Below, piece by piece: positions 23,367-34,994 of a stretch of DNA of 64,000 bases (positions are counted from its first letter, which is position 1; every line of letters starts with the position of its first letter). This DNA is from Symsagittifera roscoffensis (Eukaryota; Xenacoelomorpha; Acoela; Convolutidae), in assembly GCF_963678635.1 (NCBI RefSeq), contig NC_087063.1:56077504-56141503 (forward strand), given 5' to 3'. Both the position numbers and the translations under genes were made by a program. The notes below the pieces were generated by a model that was not told where the DNA came from, did not search any database, and was given only the letters and a program-made list of their open reading frames with translations.

Positions 23367-26300
23367 TCTTTACGGATATGGAGATGATTTTAGGGAGAAG
23401 ATTCAAGGCACTTAAATTAAAATCGCTGATGAAGGACTTTGAAATAGTCAAAATAGCTTCACTCATTTCAGGTTCAGGCCTGAATGTTCCGACTGCCTTT
23501 TAAGGTCTATTGAGCACTATTATCGCAAAAAAATTAATTGTAATGAAATAATATCTGAAATTTTTTCTAGAACTTGCAACTTTTTCTAAAAATTATCCCC
23601 CCCCCCCCCACAAAGTTTAAAAAAATGATAATTTTTAATCCTTTTAACAAATCAATTACGGCAAATAAGTCATGGCTTCTCCTAACCAATTTGGCTTCCT
23701 CTTAATGATTTCTAAGACGGATTGAACCTCAGCTTATGTATTAATAGCGCGAAATATATCGCGCGTTTATTGTCCCATACTGGCAAAATGGCAATTTTTA
23801 AGACCCCAAAACTGTACGAAAAATGATCAGAAGAAAATTTTTTAAATTTAAGCTCACGACAACTAAATTTTTCGAATGATATTTAAAAAAATTCCGTCAG
23901 AAATGACTATTTAAAAAGTCGAAGGTTGTCTGAAGAAAAAAAAATCCACCCGAGCACGAATATTCCATTATTTTTCTCACGAAAGTCAAAACAACAAGGT
24001 TGCTCGTATCAGGACAAAGCCCAGAAACTTCTGAATGTCCTATAAGGTATCTAGTTTAGCTGAAAAATGTTAGCAATTAAAAGAAATCATTTATAACAAA
24101 TCTTAACCACTCATGCGAATCAAATAATAACGTTTTCACTTTTTTTAATGAGCAAGTATAACTAATTTTTGTAACACAAGATCTAAGCAATAAGTTTGTT
24201 AGGTTCAAAGATAAATCCTATTTGGAATTGATTCAATCTATTTCGAAATAAAAACTATTTATTCTCTCATCTGGTGGAGCATTACTTGTACAATTTTGCC
24301 TGCCTCAAATCAATATGAAGATTTCGCGTAGCCTAATTTTTTGCCCTTCCTGTACGCATTAAGAGAAAATTTCATTTAAAATATTCAATGTTTTTGTGTT
24401 CAAGGCGTATGACAAAACTCAGGGCGTATAAGAGTGTCAGTGTCAACTTTTTAAATATTCAAAGAACAACAAAGTTTTTGTGATCTGACTGCCCCCACGG
24501 TATCTGCAGCAGTTTCTTTGATTCAGAATCCATAAGTTTCGAGATAAATTTTTATAATTTTGAAAAAATTGTGTTGTTAATTTTCAAAACACGCAATATT
24601 TGGTAAACACCCGGGTTTTCCAAAAATGCTAATCCTACAATTTCCATATGAAAAAAAATGCTTATCCTACAGTTTCCTACAGTTTTATAAATTGTAAAAA
24701 AATTCTATGATAAGCATTTTTTCATAAATGAAAAGTGTAAGATAAGCATTTTTTCATAAACCAAAAAATTGATTTTTCTAATTTTTATTTCTCAAAATTT
24801 TTGGGTTGTGTTCGTGACCGAACGCAAGTGACTAAACCCATGGTGTACTCAACACTAGTGTTCCCAAAAGGTAAAAGGTTGATCGTCTGTCATTGACAAT
24901 GCATTGGAAACGATCTGAATTGTAAACGTGATTACTTCACAAATCATACAGTGAAAGCATCAAAATTTTGAATTTTGGCAAAATTTTTCAAAGATGTTTT
25001 TTTTGGAATTGAATTTTCAACTTATCAGACATTGATCAAGGCATATATAAACATGCCATACAAAATAAAACAGGAATTTTTAGCCTGTTTAAAAAAAGTT
25101 ATCCAGAGAAACGGAAAAAACTCCAATTTTTGTGCATCGTGGACTACGTTATGCATACAAAAAGTTACAATATGCATGCAAAATTTTTTTTTGAAAATGT
25201 TTGTTTGAGTGCAAAATTCGAAAAAAAATATTACTTTAAGGTTGAAAAAAAACGAAAAAACTTTTGGGGCAATTTCAATTTTACTTGGAATTTTTTTTAA
25301 AAAATTGTATGAAAATGGTATGATTAGCGTTTTTCCATACATTTGATGTTGGCAATTGTATGATAAGCAGTTTCGGTGTGGGCAAATGTAAGATATGCAT
25401 TTTTGGTTTATGGAGGTCAACCCGGGCACTATAAATCTCTCATCTAGTTGCCAATTGTTTGGGACGACCAAGTTGTTTCGAGTAAGTTTAAAATTAATTC
25501 AGTTGCAAAGCACGCTATGCGTTAACAGAAATATACAGAGCAAGCAAAAATTATCTTAAACTTACCCATGTGTCTAGTACAAAAGAGAAGGCCGCTGACT
25601 TTTTAGTTAATATTTTTTTAGCTCGGGACATTATTTTATTTTAGTTATTTTAATGAAATGGTTAATTATGAGATGAAATTTCCATGAATAACACCTTTTC
25701 AGAGCAAAACTTTTCGTCACAATGTTTCGCTGTAGTTTGAACCATTAATTTCATCACAGCAATTAAATGACAATTTCTAGTTAGTTTTATTTCAGAATTT
25801 TGTCGTTTTTAAAACGATTTTGCTCATTTTCATTATATTCTTGCTTTTTTCCCATTGCGCTGTCACATGGAGAACGGTTGCAAGATAGTCAGATCATGTT
25901 CCATGGTTTGAAATTACCACCATTAGTGCGCGTTTTTAGTGTTCGTCGCTGAACTGCATTTTTCTTTTTTAGTAAAAGAGATAATGCGAGACATCACTTT
26001 TTAAAAATTTGCCAATGCCAGAATTCTGTATAAATTTAACTAATAAAAATAATTATTTGTCTTTTCAATGCGAGAGAACAAATTTTGATGCAACACCCGC
26101 ACTGGAGTTCCATGAAGAATAATTGATTACATTGTCATTTTATAGTCAGTATACAATAACAAAAATAATCGATTATAATCCATCAAAAATAGAACATAAT
26201 CATAAAATTTTTAATAAATGCTTAATCATTTTAGTTCATTATTATTAATTGTAATCAATTTTAATGTATTTTTTGGGAAGAAATTGTGAATTTTGCAACT

Positions 26301-26672
26301 TTTTTTAAAAAGTTGTCGCATTTTTTTCTTGCAGTTGCTACGTATTACGTTTTATAAACTCTTTCTTTTCACATAAGATTTCATTTATTTAAGTTTTCTC
26401 TAAATTTTCTATACTACGTAAACTCTATCTTTTAATAACCCTCTTCCCCAGTTTACCCCCCCCCCCCCAACAGTTTACCCCTCGTCAGTTTACCATCCGC
26501 CCCCTCCCCCCACGCGAAATTTCCCCTCCTCGGTTTACCCACCCCCCATCTTAGTTTGATCCCCCTCCCCCTCCATTAACTGAACGTGGGCGGGGTAAAA
26601 AATGTAGGAAGGGGGGGTTAGAAATAAAAACTTGGGCGACGGGCTTAACATGGAGAGTGGGTGTAAATAGGT
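23367..26672 (+). repeat. Composite unit 4
   Basis: It begins with about 110 bp matching 15,375-15,490 and then jumps at TTCAGG/CCTGAATG (about 23,480) into the hairpin module, a deletion junction shared exactly with unit 5 at about 28,505. It contains a full CCCGGG element (24,610-25,426), the ATTATAATC cluster (about 26,120-26,250) and the C-to-G strand switch (26,450-26,660). Confidence 0.65.
24610..25426 (+). mobile_element. CCCGGG-ended element, third complete copy
   Basis: About 817 bp from CCCGGGTTTTCC to GGTCAACCCGGG, with the standard interior and iterated GATAAGCATTTTT words. An overlapping 148-codon minus-strand frame (25,025-25,471) is not conserved as a frame in sister copies and I do not treat it as a gene. 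Confidence 0.75.
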
Positions 26673-26736
26673 TTAGGGTTAGGGTTAGGGTTAGGGTTAG
26701 GGTTAGGGTTAGCCCTAACCCCAATCCTAACCCTAA
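26673..26736. repeat. Head-to-head telomere repeats, junction 2
   Basis: Six perfect TTAGGG units, then TTAG, then CCCTAA, CCCCAA, TCCTAA and CCCTAA. The switch point (TTAG|CCCTAA) is identical to the other two junctions, while repeat number and base changes differ. The flanks again mirror each other (GTGTAAATAGG and CCTATTTACACCC). Confidence 0.9.
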
Positions 26737-27440
26737 ACCTATTTACACCCATTCTCCATTTTAAGCCCCTCGCCCAAGATTTTTGTTCTAACCCTCCCCC
26801 CTTCCTACATTTTTTACCCCGCCCACGTTCATTTAATGGAGGGGGAGGGGGGATCAAACTAAGATGGGGGGAAAAATGCTAATCATACTATTTTCATACA
26901 ATTTTTTAAAAAATTTCCAAGAAAAATTGAAATTGCCCCAAAAATTTTTTCGTTTTTTTTTCAACCTCAAATATTTTTTTAGAATTTTGCGCTCAAACAA
27001 ACATTTTCAAAAAAAGTTTTTACATGCATATTTTATATTTTTTGTATGCATAACGTAGTCCATGATGCACAAAAATTGGAGTTTTTTCCGTTTCTCTGCA
27101 TAATTTTTTTAAACAGACTAAAAATTCCTGTTTATTTTGTATGGCATGTTTATATATGCCTTGATCAATGTCTGATAAATTGAAAATTCAATTTAAAAAA
27201 ATTAACCACTGAAAAATTTTGCCAAAATTCAAAAGTTTGATGCTTTCACTATATGATTTGTGAAGTAATCACGTTTACAATTCAGATTGTTTCCAATGCA
27301 TTGTCAATGGCAGACATTCAACTTTTTGGGAACTCTAGTGTTGAGTAAACCATGGGTTTAGTCACTTGCGTTCGGTCACGAACACATCCCAAAAAATTTG
27401 AGAGTTAAAATTTAGAAAAAGTCATTTTTTTGGTTTATGA
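26737..27440 (-). repeat. Inverted subtelomere-like arm with partial CCCGGG element
   Basis: This is the mirror of the strand-switch tract to about 26,870, then an inverted CCCGGG element interior (landmarks GGCATATATAAACATGCC and GTTTAGTCACTTGCGTTCG reversed) ending near 27,440. There it joins a segment matching 15,060 (AGCAAACCAGAAAAGG). Confidence 0.65.
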
Positions 27441-28242
27441 AAGTATTCAGCAAACCAGAAAAGGAAACAAAAGACAGCTATTGCTCTCTCTAAATTTATT
27501 GAAATTTCGAGCATGTAAAAAGATCAGCATCCACTTCAGAGCCGCCAATCGTTGCCATGTTTAATAAAAGCTCAAATGGAAATTAGAAGCCGAAGAAGTG
27601 CCTGCTACTTTTAGAATTTTGCGCTCAAACAAACATTTTCAAAAAAATTTTTTACATGCATATTTTATATTTTTTGTATGCATAACGTAGTTCACGATGC
27701 ACAAAAATTGGAGTTTTTTCCAATTCTCTGCATTTTTTTTAAACAGGCTAAAAATTCCTGTTTTTTTTGTATGGCATGTTTATATATGCCTTGATCAATG
27801 TCTGATAAATTGAAAATTCAATTTAAAAAAAATAACCACTGAAAAATTTTGCCAAAATTCAAAAGTTTGATGCTTTCACTATATGATTTGTGAAGTAATC
27901 ACGTTTACAATTCAGATCGTTTCCAATGCATTGTCAATGGCAGACAATCAACTTTTTGGGAACTCTAGTGTTGAGTAAACCATGGGTTTAGTCACTTGCG
28001 TTCGGTCACGAACACATCCCAAAAAATTTGAGAGATAAAATTTAGAAAAAATCAATTTTTTGGTTCTTGAAAGTATTCAGCAAACCAGAAAAGGAAACAA
28101 AAGGCAGCTATCGCTCTCTCTAAATTTATTGAAACTTCGAGCATGTAAAAAGATCAGCATCCACTTCAGAGCCGCCAATCGTTGCCATGTTTAATAAAAG
28201 CTCAAATGGAAATTAGAAGCCGAAGAAGTGCCTGCTACTTTT
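26981..28242. repeat. Direct tandem duplication, period about 632 bp
   Basis: Two near-identical copies, 26,981-27,612 and 27,613-28,242. Each starts AGAATTTTGCGCTC and ends TGCCTGCTACTTTT. Each contains part of an inverted CCCGGG element plus the AGCAAACCAGAAAAGG segment. Only a few differences are visible, so the duplication is recent relative to the divergence between units. Unique sequence resumes after the second copy (TGAATGCTGCTGGG, as at 15,225). Confidence 0.85.
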
Positions 28243-31200
28243 TGAATGCTGCTGGGTAAATAGAACGACAAGATTCTGAAATTTTAAATGATTTATTCTA
28301 TCGTTTACATGCGTGTATGCGGTATGCGTGTTTTAAAACGCCACATGACGAGGGTTAATTAAACATTGCTGCTCTTAATAACTCTGTTAAATAACTTTAC
28401 GGATATGGAGAAGATTTTAGGGAGAAGATTCAAGGCACTTAAATTAAAATCGCTGATGAAGGACTTTGAAATAGTCAAAATAGCTTCACTCATTTCAGGT
28501 TCAGGCCTGAATGTTCCGACTGCCTTTTAAGGTCTATTGAGCACTATTATCGCAAACAAATTAATTGTAATGAAATAATATCTGAAATTTTTTCTAGAAT
28601 TTGCGACTTTTTCTAAAAATTATCCCCCCCCCCCACAAAGTTTAAAAAAATGATAATTTTTGCTCCTTTTGACAAATCAATTACGGCAAATAAGTCATGG
28701 CTTCTCCTAACCAATTTGGCTTCCTCTTAATGATTTCTAAGACGGATTGAACCTCAGCTTACGTATTAATAGCGCGAAATATATTGCGCGTTTATTGTCC
28801 CATACTGTCAAAATGGCAATTTTTAAGACCCCAAAACTGTACGAAAAATGATCAGAAGAAAATTTTTTAAATTTAAGCTCACGACAACTAAATTTTTTGA
28901 ATGATATTTTAAAAATTCCGTCAGAAATGGCTAGTTAAAATGTCGAAGGTTGTCTGAAGAAAAAAAAATCCACCCGAGCACGAATATTCCATTATTTTCC
29001 TCACGAAAGTCGGAACAACAAGGTTGCTCGTATCAGGACAAAGCCCAGAAACTTCTGAATGTCCTATAAGGTATCTAGTTTAGCTGAAAAATGTTAGCAA
29101 TTAAAAGAAATCATTTATAACAAATCTTAACCACTCATGCGAATCAAATAATAACGTTTTCACTTTTTTTAATGAGCAAATATAACTAATTTTTGTAACA
29201 CAAGATCTAAGCAATAAGTTTGTTAGGTTCAAAGATAAGTCCTAATTGGAATTGATTCAATCTATTTCGAAATAACAACTATTTGTTCTCTCATCTGGTG
29301 GAGCATTACTTGTACAATTTTGCCTGCCAAATCAATATGAAGCTTTTGCGTAGCCTAAATTTTTGCCCTTCCTGTACGCGTTAAGAGAAAATTTCATTTT
29401 AAATATTCAATGTTTTTGAGTTCAAGGCTTATGACAAAACTCAGGGCGTAGATGAGTGTCAGTGTCCGAACGCAAGTGACTAAACCCATGGTGTACTCAA
29501 CACTAGAGTTCCCAAAAGGTTAATCGTCTGTCATTGACAATGCATTGGAAACTATCTGAATTATAAACGTGATTACTTCACAAATCATATAGTGAAAGCA
29601 TCAAACTTTTGAATTTTGGCAAAATTTTTTATAGATGTTTTTTTTGAAATTGAATTTTCAACTTATCAGACATTGATCAAGGCATATATAAAAATGCCAT
29701 ACAAAAAAAACAGGAATTTTTAGCCTGTTTAAAAAAAGTAAAAAGTTATCCAGAGAAACGGAAAAAACTCCAATTTTTTTGCATCGTGGACTACGTTACG
29801 CATACAAAAAGTTAAAATATGCATGCAAAATTTTTTTTGAAAATGTTTTTTTGAGTGCAAAATTCGAAAAAAATGTTGATTTAAGGTTGAAGAAAAAACT
29901 TAAAAATTTTTGGGGCAATTTCAATTTTACTTTTAAAAATTGTAAAAATTGTATGAAAATAGTATGATTAGCATTTTTCCATACATTTGATGTTGGCAAT
30001 TGTATGATAAGCATTTTCGGTGTGGGGAAATGTAAGATAATCATTTTCGGTTTATGGAGGTCAACCCGGGCACTATAAATCTTTCATCTAGTTGCCAATT
30101 GTTTGGGACGACCAAGTTGTTTCGAGTAAGTTTAAAATTAATTCAGTTGCAAAGCACGCTATGCGTTAATAGAAATATACAGAGCAAGCAAAAATTATCT
30201 TAAACTTACCCATGTGTCTAGTAAAAATGAGAAGGCCGCTGACTTTTTAGTTTATATTTTTTTTTAGCTCAGGACATTATTTTATTTTAGTTATTTTAAT
30301 GAAATGGTTAATTATAAGATGAAATTTTTGCTGAATAACACCTTTTCAGAGCAAAACTTTTCGTCACAATGTTTCACTGTTGTTTGAACAATTAATTTTA
30401 TCACAGCAATTAAATGACAATTTCTAGTTAGTTTTCTTTCAGAATTTTGTCGTTTTTAAAACGATTTTGCTCATTTTCATTGTATTCTTGCAATTTTCCC
30501 ATTTACGAATACTCGCGCTGTCACATGGAGAACGGTTGCAAGATAGTCCGATCATGTTCCATGGTTAAAACGGAAGGGTAGGAAATTTATCCGCGGGTAA
30601 AATGGAAATGCTGAAAACTACTTTTACTCGTAAAATTACCGTTAAAATAGTTTTCAATTTGAAAATACCACCATTTGTGCGCGTTTTTAGTATGCGTCGC
30701 TAAACTGCATTTTTCTTTTTTAGTAAAAAAGATAATGCGAGACATCATTTTTTAAAAATTTGCCAATGCCAGAATTCTGTATAAATTTAACTAATAAAAA
30801 AAAAATTATATATCTTTTCAATGCGAGAGAACAAATTTTGATGCAACACCCGCACTGGAGTTCCATGGAAAATAATTGAATATATTGTCATTTTATAGTC
30901 AGTATACAAAAGCAAAAATAATCGATTATAATCCATCAAAATTAGAACTTAATCATAAAATTTTTAATAAATGCTTAATCATTTAGTTCATTATTATTAA
31001 TTGTAATCAATTTTAATGTATTTTTTGGGAAGAAATTGTGAATTTTGCAACTTTTTTTACAGTTGTTTCATTTTTTTCTTGCAGTTGCTACGTATTACAT
31101 TTTATAAACTTTTTCTTTTCATATAAGATTTCATTTATTTAAGTTTTCTCTAATTTTTCTATACTACGTAAACTCTATCTTTTAATAACCCTCTTCCCCA

Positions 31201-31432
31201 GTTTAAACCCCCCCCCCCCACAGTTTACCCCTCCTCAGTTTACCCCCCCCCCCCCCCCACAGTTTACCCCTCCTCAGTTTACCCCCCCCCCCCCCCCCAT
31301 CTTAGTTTGATCCCCCCTCCCCCTCCATTAACTGAACGTGGGCGGGGTAAAAAATGTAGGAAGGGGGGGGGGGGGGGTTTGAACAAAAAACTTGGGCGAG
31401 GGGCTTAAAATGGAGAGTGGGTGTAAATAGGT
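28243..31432 (+). repeat. Composite unit 5
   Basis: It shares the TTCAGG/CCTGAATG deletion junction with unit 4 (about 28,505) and the GTGTCAGTGTC/CGAACGC deletion with unit 3 (about 29,466), making it a mosaic. It then runs through the right end of the CCCGGG element (to about 30,069), the ATTATAATC cluster (30,870-31,020) and a long C-rich to G-rich switch (31,205-31,420). Confidence 0.65.
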
Positions 31433-31490
31433 TTAGGGTTAGGGTTAGGGTTAGGGTTAGGGTTAGCCCTAACCTTAACCCTAACCCTAA
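31433..31490. repeat. Head-to-head telomere repeats, junction 3
   Basis: Five perfect TTAGGG units, TTAG, then CCCTAA, CCTTAA, CCCTAA and CCCTAA. The switch is the same as at junctions 1 and 2. The flanks are inverted copies of the strand-switch tract. Confidence 0.9.
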
Positions 31491-34400
31491 ACCTATTTAC
31501 ACCCATTCTCCATTTTAAGCCCCTCGCCCAAGTTTTTTGTTCTAACCCCCCCTTCCTACATTTTTTACCCCGCCCACGTTGAGTTAATGGAGGGGGAGGG
31601 GGGATCAAACTAAGATGGGGGGAAAAATGCTAATCATACTATTTTCATACAAATTTTTTAAAAAATTCCAAGAAAAATTGAAATTGCCCCAAAAATTTTT
31701 TCGTTTTTTTTCAACCTCAAATCAACATTTTTTTTCGAACTTTGCACTCAAACAAACATTTTCAAAAAAATATTTTAACTTTTTGTATGCATAACGTAGT
31801 CCACGATGCACAAAAATTGGAGTTTTTTCCGTTTCTCTGCATAACTTTTTTTAAACAGGCTAAAAATTCCTGTTTTTTTTGTATGGCATGTTTATATATG
31901 CCTTGATCAATGTCTGATAGGTTGAAAATTCAATTTCAAAAAAATCACCTCTGAAGAATTTTGTCAAAATTCAAAAGTTTGATGCTTTCACTACATGATT
32001 CGTGAAGTAATCACGTTTACAATTCAGATCGTTTCCAATGCATTGTAAATGACAGACGATCAACATTTTAGGAACTCTAGTGTTGAGTACACCATGGGTT
32101 TAGTCACTTGCGTTCGGTCACCAACACATCCCAAAATTTCGATAAAAAAAATTTAGAAAAAATCAATTTTTTGGTTTATGAAAAAATGCTTATCCTACAC
32201 TTTTCATTTATTAAAAAATGCTTATCATAGAATTTTTTTACAATTTTCTGAGGCTATATAACTGTAGGAAATTGTAAGGATAAGCATTTTTTCATATATG
32301 GAAATTGCAGGATAAGCATTTTGGACAACATGGGTGTTTACTAGATATTGCGTGTTTTGAAAATTAACAACACAATTTTTTCAAAACTATAAAAAATTAT
32401 TTCGAAATTTATGGATTCTGAATCAACGAAACTCCTGCAGTTACCGTGGGGGTAGTTATATCACAAAACCCTTGTTGTTCTTTGAATATTTAAAAAATTG
32501 ACACTGACACTTTTATACGCCCTGAGTTTTGTCATACGCCTTGATATCAAAAACATTGAATATTTTAAATGAAAATTTCTCTTAATGCGTACAGGAAGGG
32601 CAAAAAATTAGGCTACGTGAAAGCTTCATATTGATTTGAGGCAGGCAAAATTGTACAAGTAATGCTCCACCAGATGAGAGAATAAATAGTTTTTATTTCG
32701 AAATAGATTGAATCAATTCCAAATAGGATTTATCTTTGAACCTAACAAACTTATTGCTTAGATCTTGTGTTACAAAAAATAGTTATATTTGCTCATTAAA
32801 AAAAGTGAAAACGTTACTATTTGATTCGCATGAGTGGTTAAGATTTTTTATAAATGATTTCTTTTAATTGCTAAAATTTTCAGCTGAACTAGATACTTTA
32901 TAGGACATTCAGAAGTTTCTGGGCTTTGTCCTGATACGAGCAACCTTGTTTTTCCTACTTTCGTGACAAAAATAATGGAAGATTCGTGCTCGGGTGGATT
33001 TTTTTCTTCAGACAAACTTCGACTTTTTAACTAGTCATTTCTGACGGAATTTTTTAAATATCATTCGAAAAATTTAGTTGTCGTGAGCTTAAATTTAAAA
33101 AAGATTTTCCTCTGGTCTCATTTTTCGTACAGTTTTGGGGTCTTAAGAATTGCCATTTTGGCAGTTTGGGACAATTAACGCACGATATATTTCGCGCAAT
33201 TAATACGTAAGCTGAGGTTGAATCCGTCTTAGAAATCGTTAAGAGGAAGCAAAATTGGTTAAGAGAAGCCATGACTTATTTGCCGTAATTGATTTGTTAA
33301 AAGAAGCAAAAACTATCATTTTTTAAAAATTTGTATGGCGTGTGGTTAGAAAAAAACGCAAATTCTAGAAAAAGTTTCAGATTTTATTTCATTAAAATTA
33401 GTTTTTTTGTGATAATACTGCTCAATAGACCTTCAAAGGCAGTCGGAACATTCAGGGCTTTGCCCTGATACAAGCAGATTCGTTTATGTTTTTTATTTTT
33501 GAAAATCAAAAAGTTAATTGTGGAAAACAATTATCCTACTTTTTTATACGAAAGTCAAATTTTCTGCGTAAAATTTCGCAGAAAAAAAACTGAAAGTTAT
33601 AAAACCATTTGTTGTGGTTTGTTAATTAACCTGAGAATTAAATTTTAGTTAACGCATAGCATGCGTAACAAGCTAAATCATTACAAAGTGACTCGAAGCA
33701 ACATGGTCGTCCAAAACATTTGTCAACTAGATGAGGGACTTATTTTATTTTAATGAGATGAAAATTGACAACAAATTTTGTCAAATTCATATAAAATGTT
33801 TTCGAATTTTGTCAATCCTGTTTCAAGGAAACGGCTGCAGATACTTGGAGAGCAGTAGGCTTGTTGTTCTAAATCTTCAAGAAAAAGAAGCAATATTTGC
33901 GCTTGGTATGAATTTCTCGCCTGACTTTTTGTTTAGCATTTTTAGGGAATTTTTTCGTTACGGTCTGAAAAAAGGAGTCTTGTTATATGTCTTAAGTTTG
34001 AAAGTATAGAATGTTTCACAGAAATTTTTAGTGGTGGATTGGCGTTTAGACTAATGTCGCTTGATTGAAGTAAATTTTTATCATAAAAGTGTGCATAATT
34101 GCAGTAGAAATTTAAAAAAAAATTTAATAATAGATATAGGAGAACGAACCTCTCATTTTATTGCTCAGGAAAGGCACTACTTTCAGAAACAAAAAGCGCT
34201 GGAAAAGCAACTAAAAATATTTGCCTGAAAAAGTTTTTGGCAACCCACCAAAACAGTTTTTTTAAGACATTGTAAATGATTAGTTGATCGCTATCACAAA
34301 AAGAAACCACAACTAAATTAGCTACGACCACCATAGAAACATTTGGTATAAAATTACTTAGATGACTAAAATTGATGAAGATTTGTTTCTATATTCTCAG

Positions 34401-34976
34401 TTTGGAAACCCTTGGTATATATGAAAGTTTGAAGATTTTTTCATTGTAGCGCCTGAACCTGAAATGAGTGAAGCTATTTTGAATATTTTAAAGTCCTTCA
34501 TCGGCGTTTTTAATTTAAGTGCCATGAATCTTCTCCCTAAAATCTTCTCCATATCCGTAAAGTTATTTAACAGAGTTATTAAGAGCAGCAATGTTTAATT
34601 AACCCTCGTCATGTGGCGTTTTAAAACACGCATACCGCATACACGCATGTAAACGATAGAATAAATCATATAAAATTGAATGGAGTCCAGCAACTTGCTG
34701 TTTTTGATACCATACGAGACGCTTCAGCCATATCGCTTTAGGTTTTTTTTTGCATGATTGTTATACACTCTTGTTTGAAGTTAAGCGTTTCTGCTACTAA
34801 ACTTTCCCGCAAAAACGTAATCCAGTTGTTCAATCAGTTGATTTTGGAATTTTGATTTACGTTGGATGCGACTCTTTACGTTGGATACGGGCCGAGTTTA
34901 ACTTTTTTCAGTGAGAATGTTTAAATTCAAACAATATTTCAACTGTTTCACAACATGCGAAGCTAAGGCCTTATAA
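31491..34976 (-). repeat. Right arm of large inverted repeat
   Basis: Reverse-complement counterpart of 14.1-19.8 kb. In order: strand-switch tract, inverted CCCGGG element (about 31,620-32,336, outer end lost), hairpin modules (32,340-34,070), GGCACTACTTTCAG (34,166), the CTCCATATCCG region (34,550), and the GACTCTTTACGTTGG region (34,870). It ends at CGAAGCTAAGGCC, where an hAT MITE end follows, as in the left arm. An open frame at 33,731-34,009 lies in a hairpin module. Confidence 0.65.
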
Positions 34977-34992
34977 AAAGGGGCAGATTTAG
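34977..34992 (-). mobile_element. hAT MITE terminal fragment
   Basis: AGGGGCAGATTTAG matches one end of the 59,311 element (GGGGCAGATTTAAGG). It sits exactly between the inverted-repeat arm and retrotransposon copy C, as a MITE fragment does at the other arm's outer edge (13,895-14,088). Confidence 0.45.
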
Positions 34993-34994
34993 GG

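Noticed and set aside
25025-25471. 148-codon minus-strand frame
   Set aside because: It lies within a CCCGGG element and is not kept open in the sister copies; content is Lys/Phe/Asn from AT-rich DNA.
19660-31608. Short frames spanning the telomere junctions, with (NP)n or (RV)n repeats
   Set aside because: They are translations of TTAGGG/CCCTAA repeats, not genes.
9140-34976. CRISPR array or phage-like repeat system
   Set aside because: Repeats are long, dispersed and inverted, with no short regular repeat-spacer pattern and no associated proteins; the DNA is eukaryotic.
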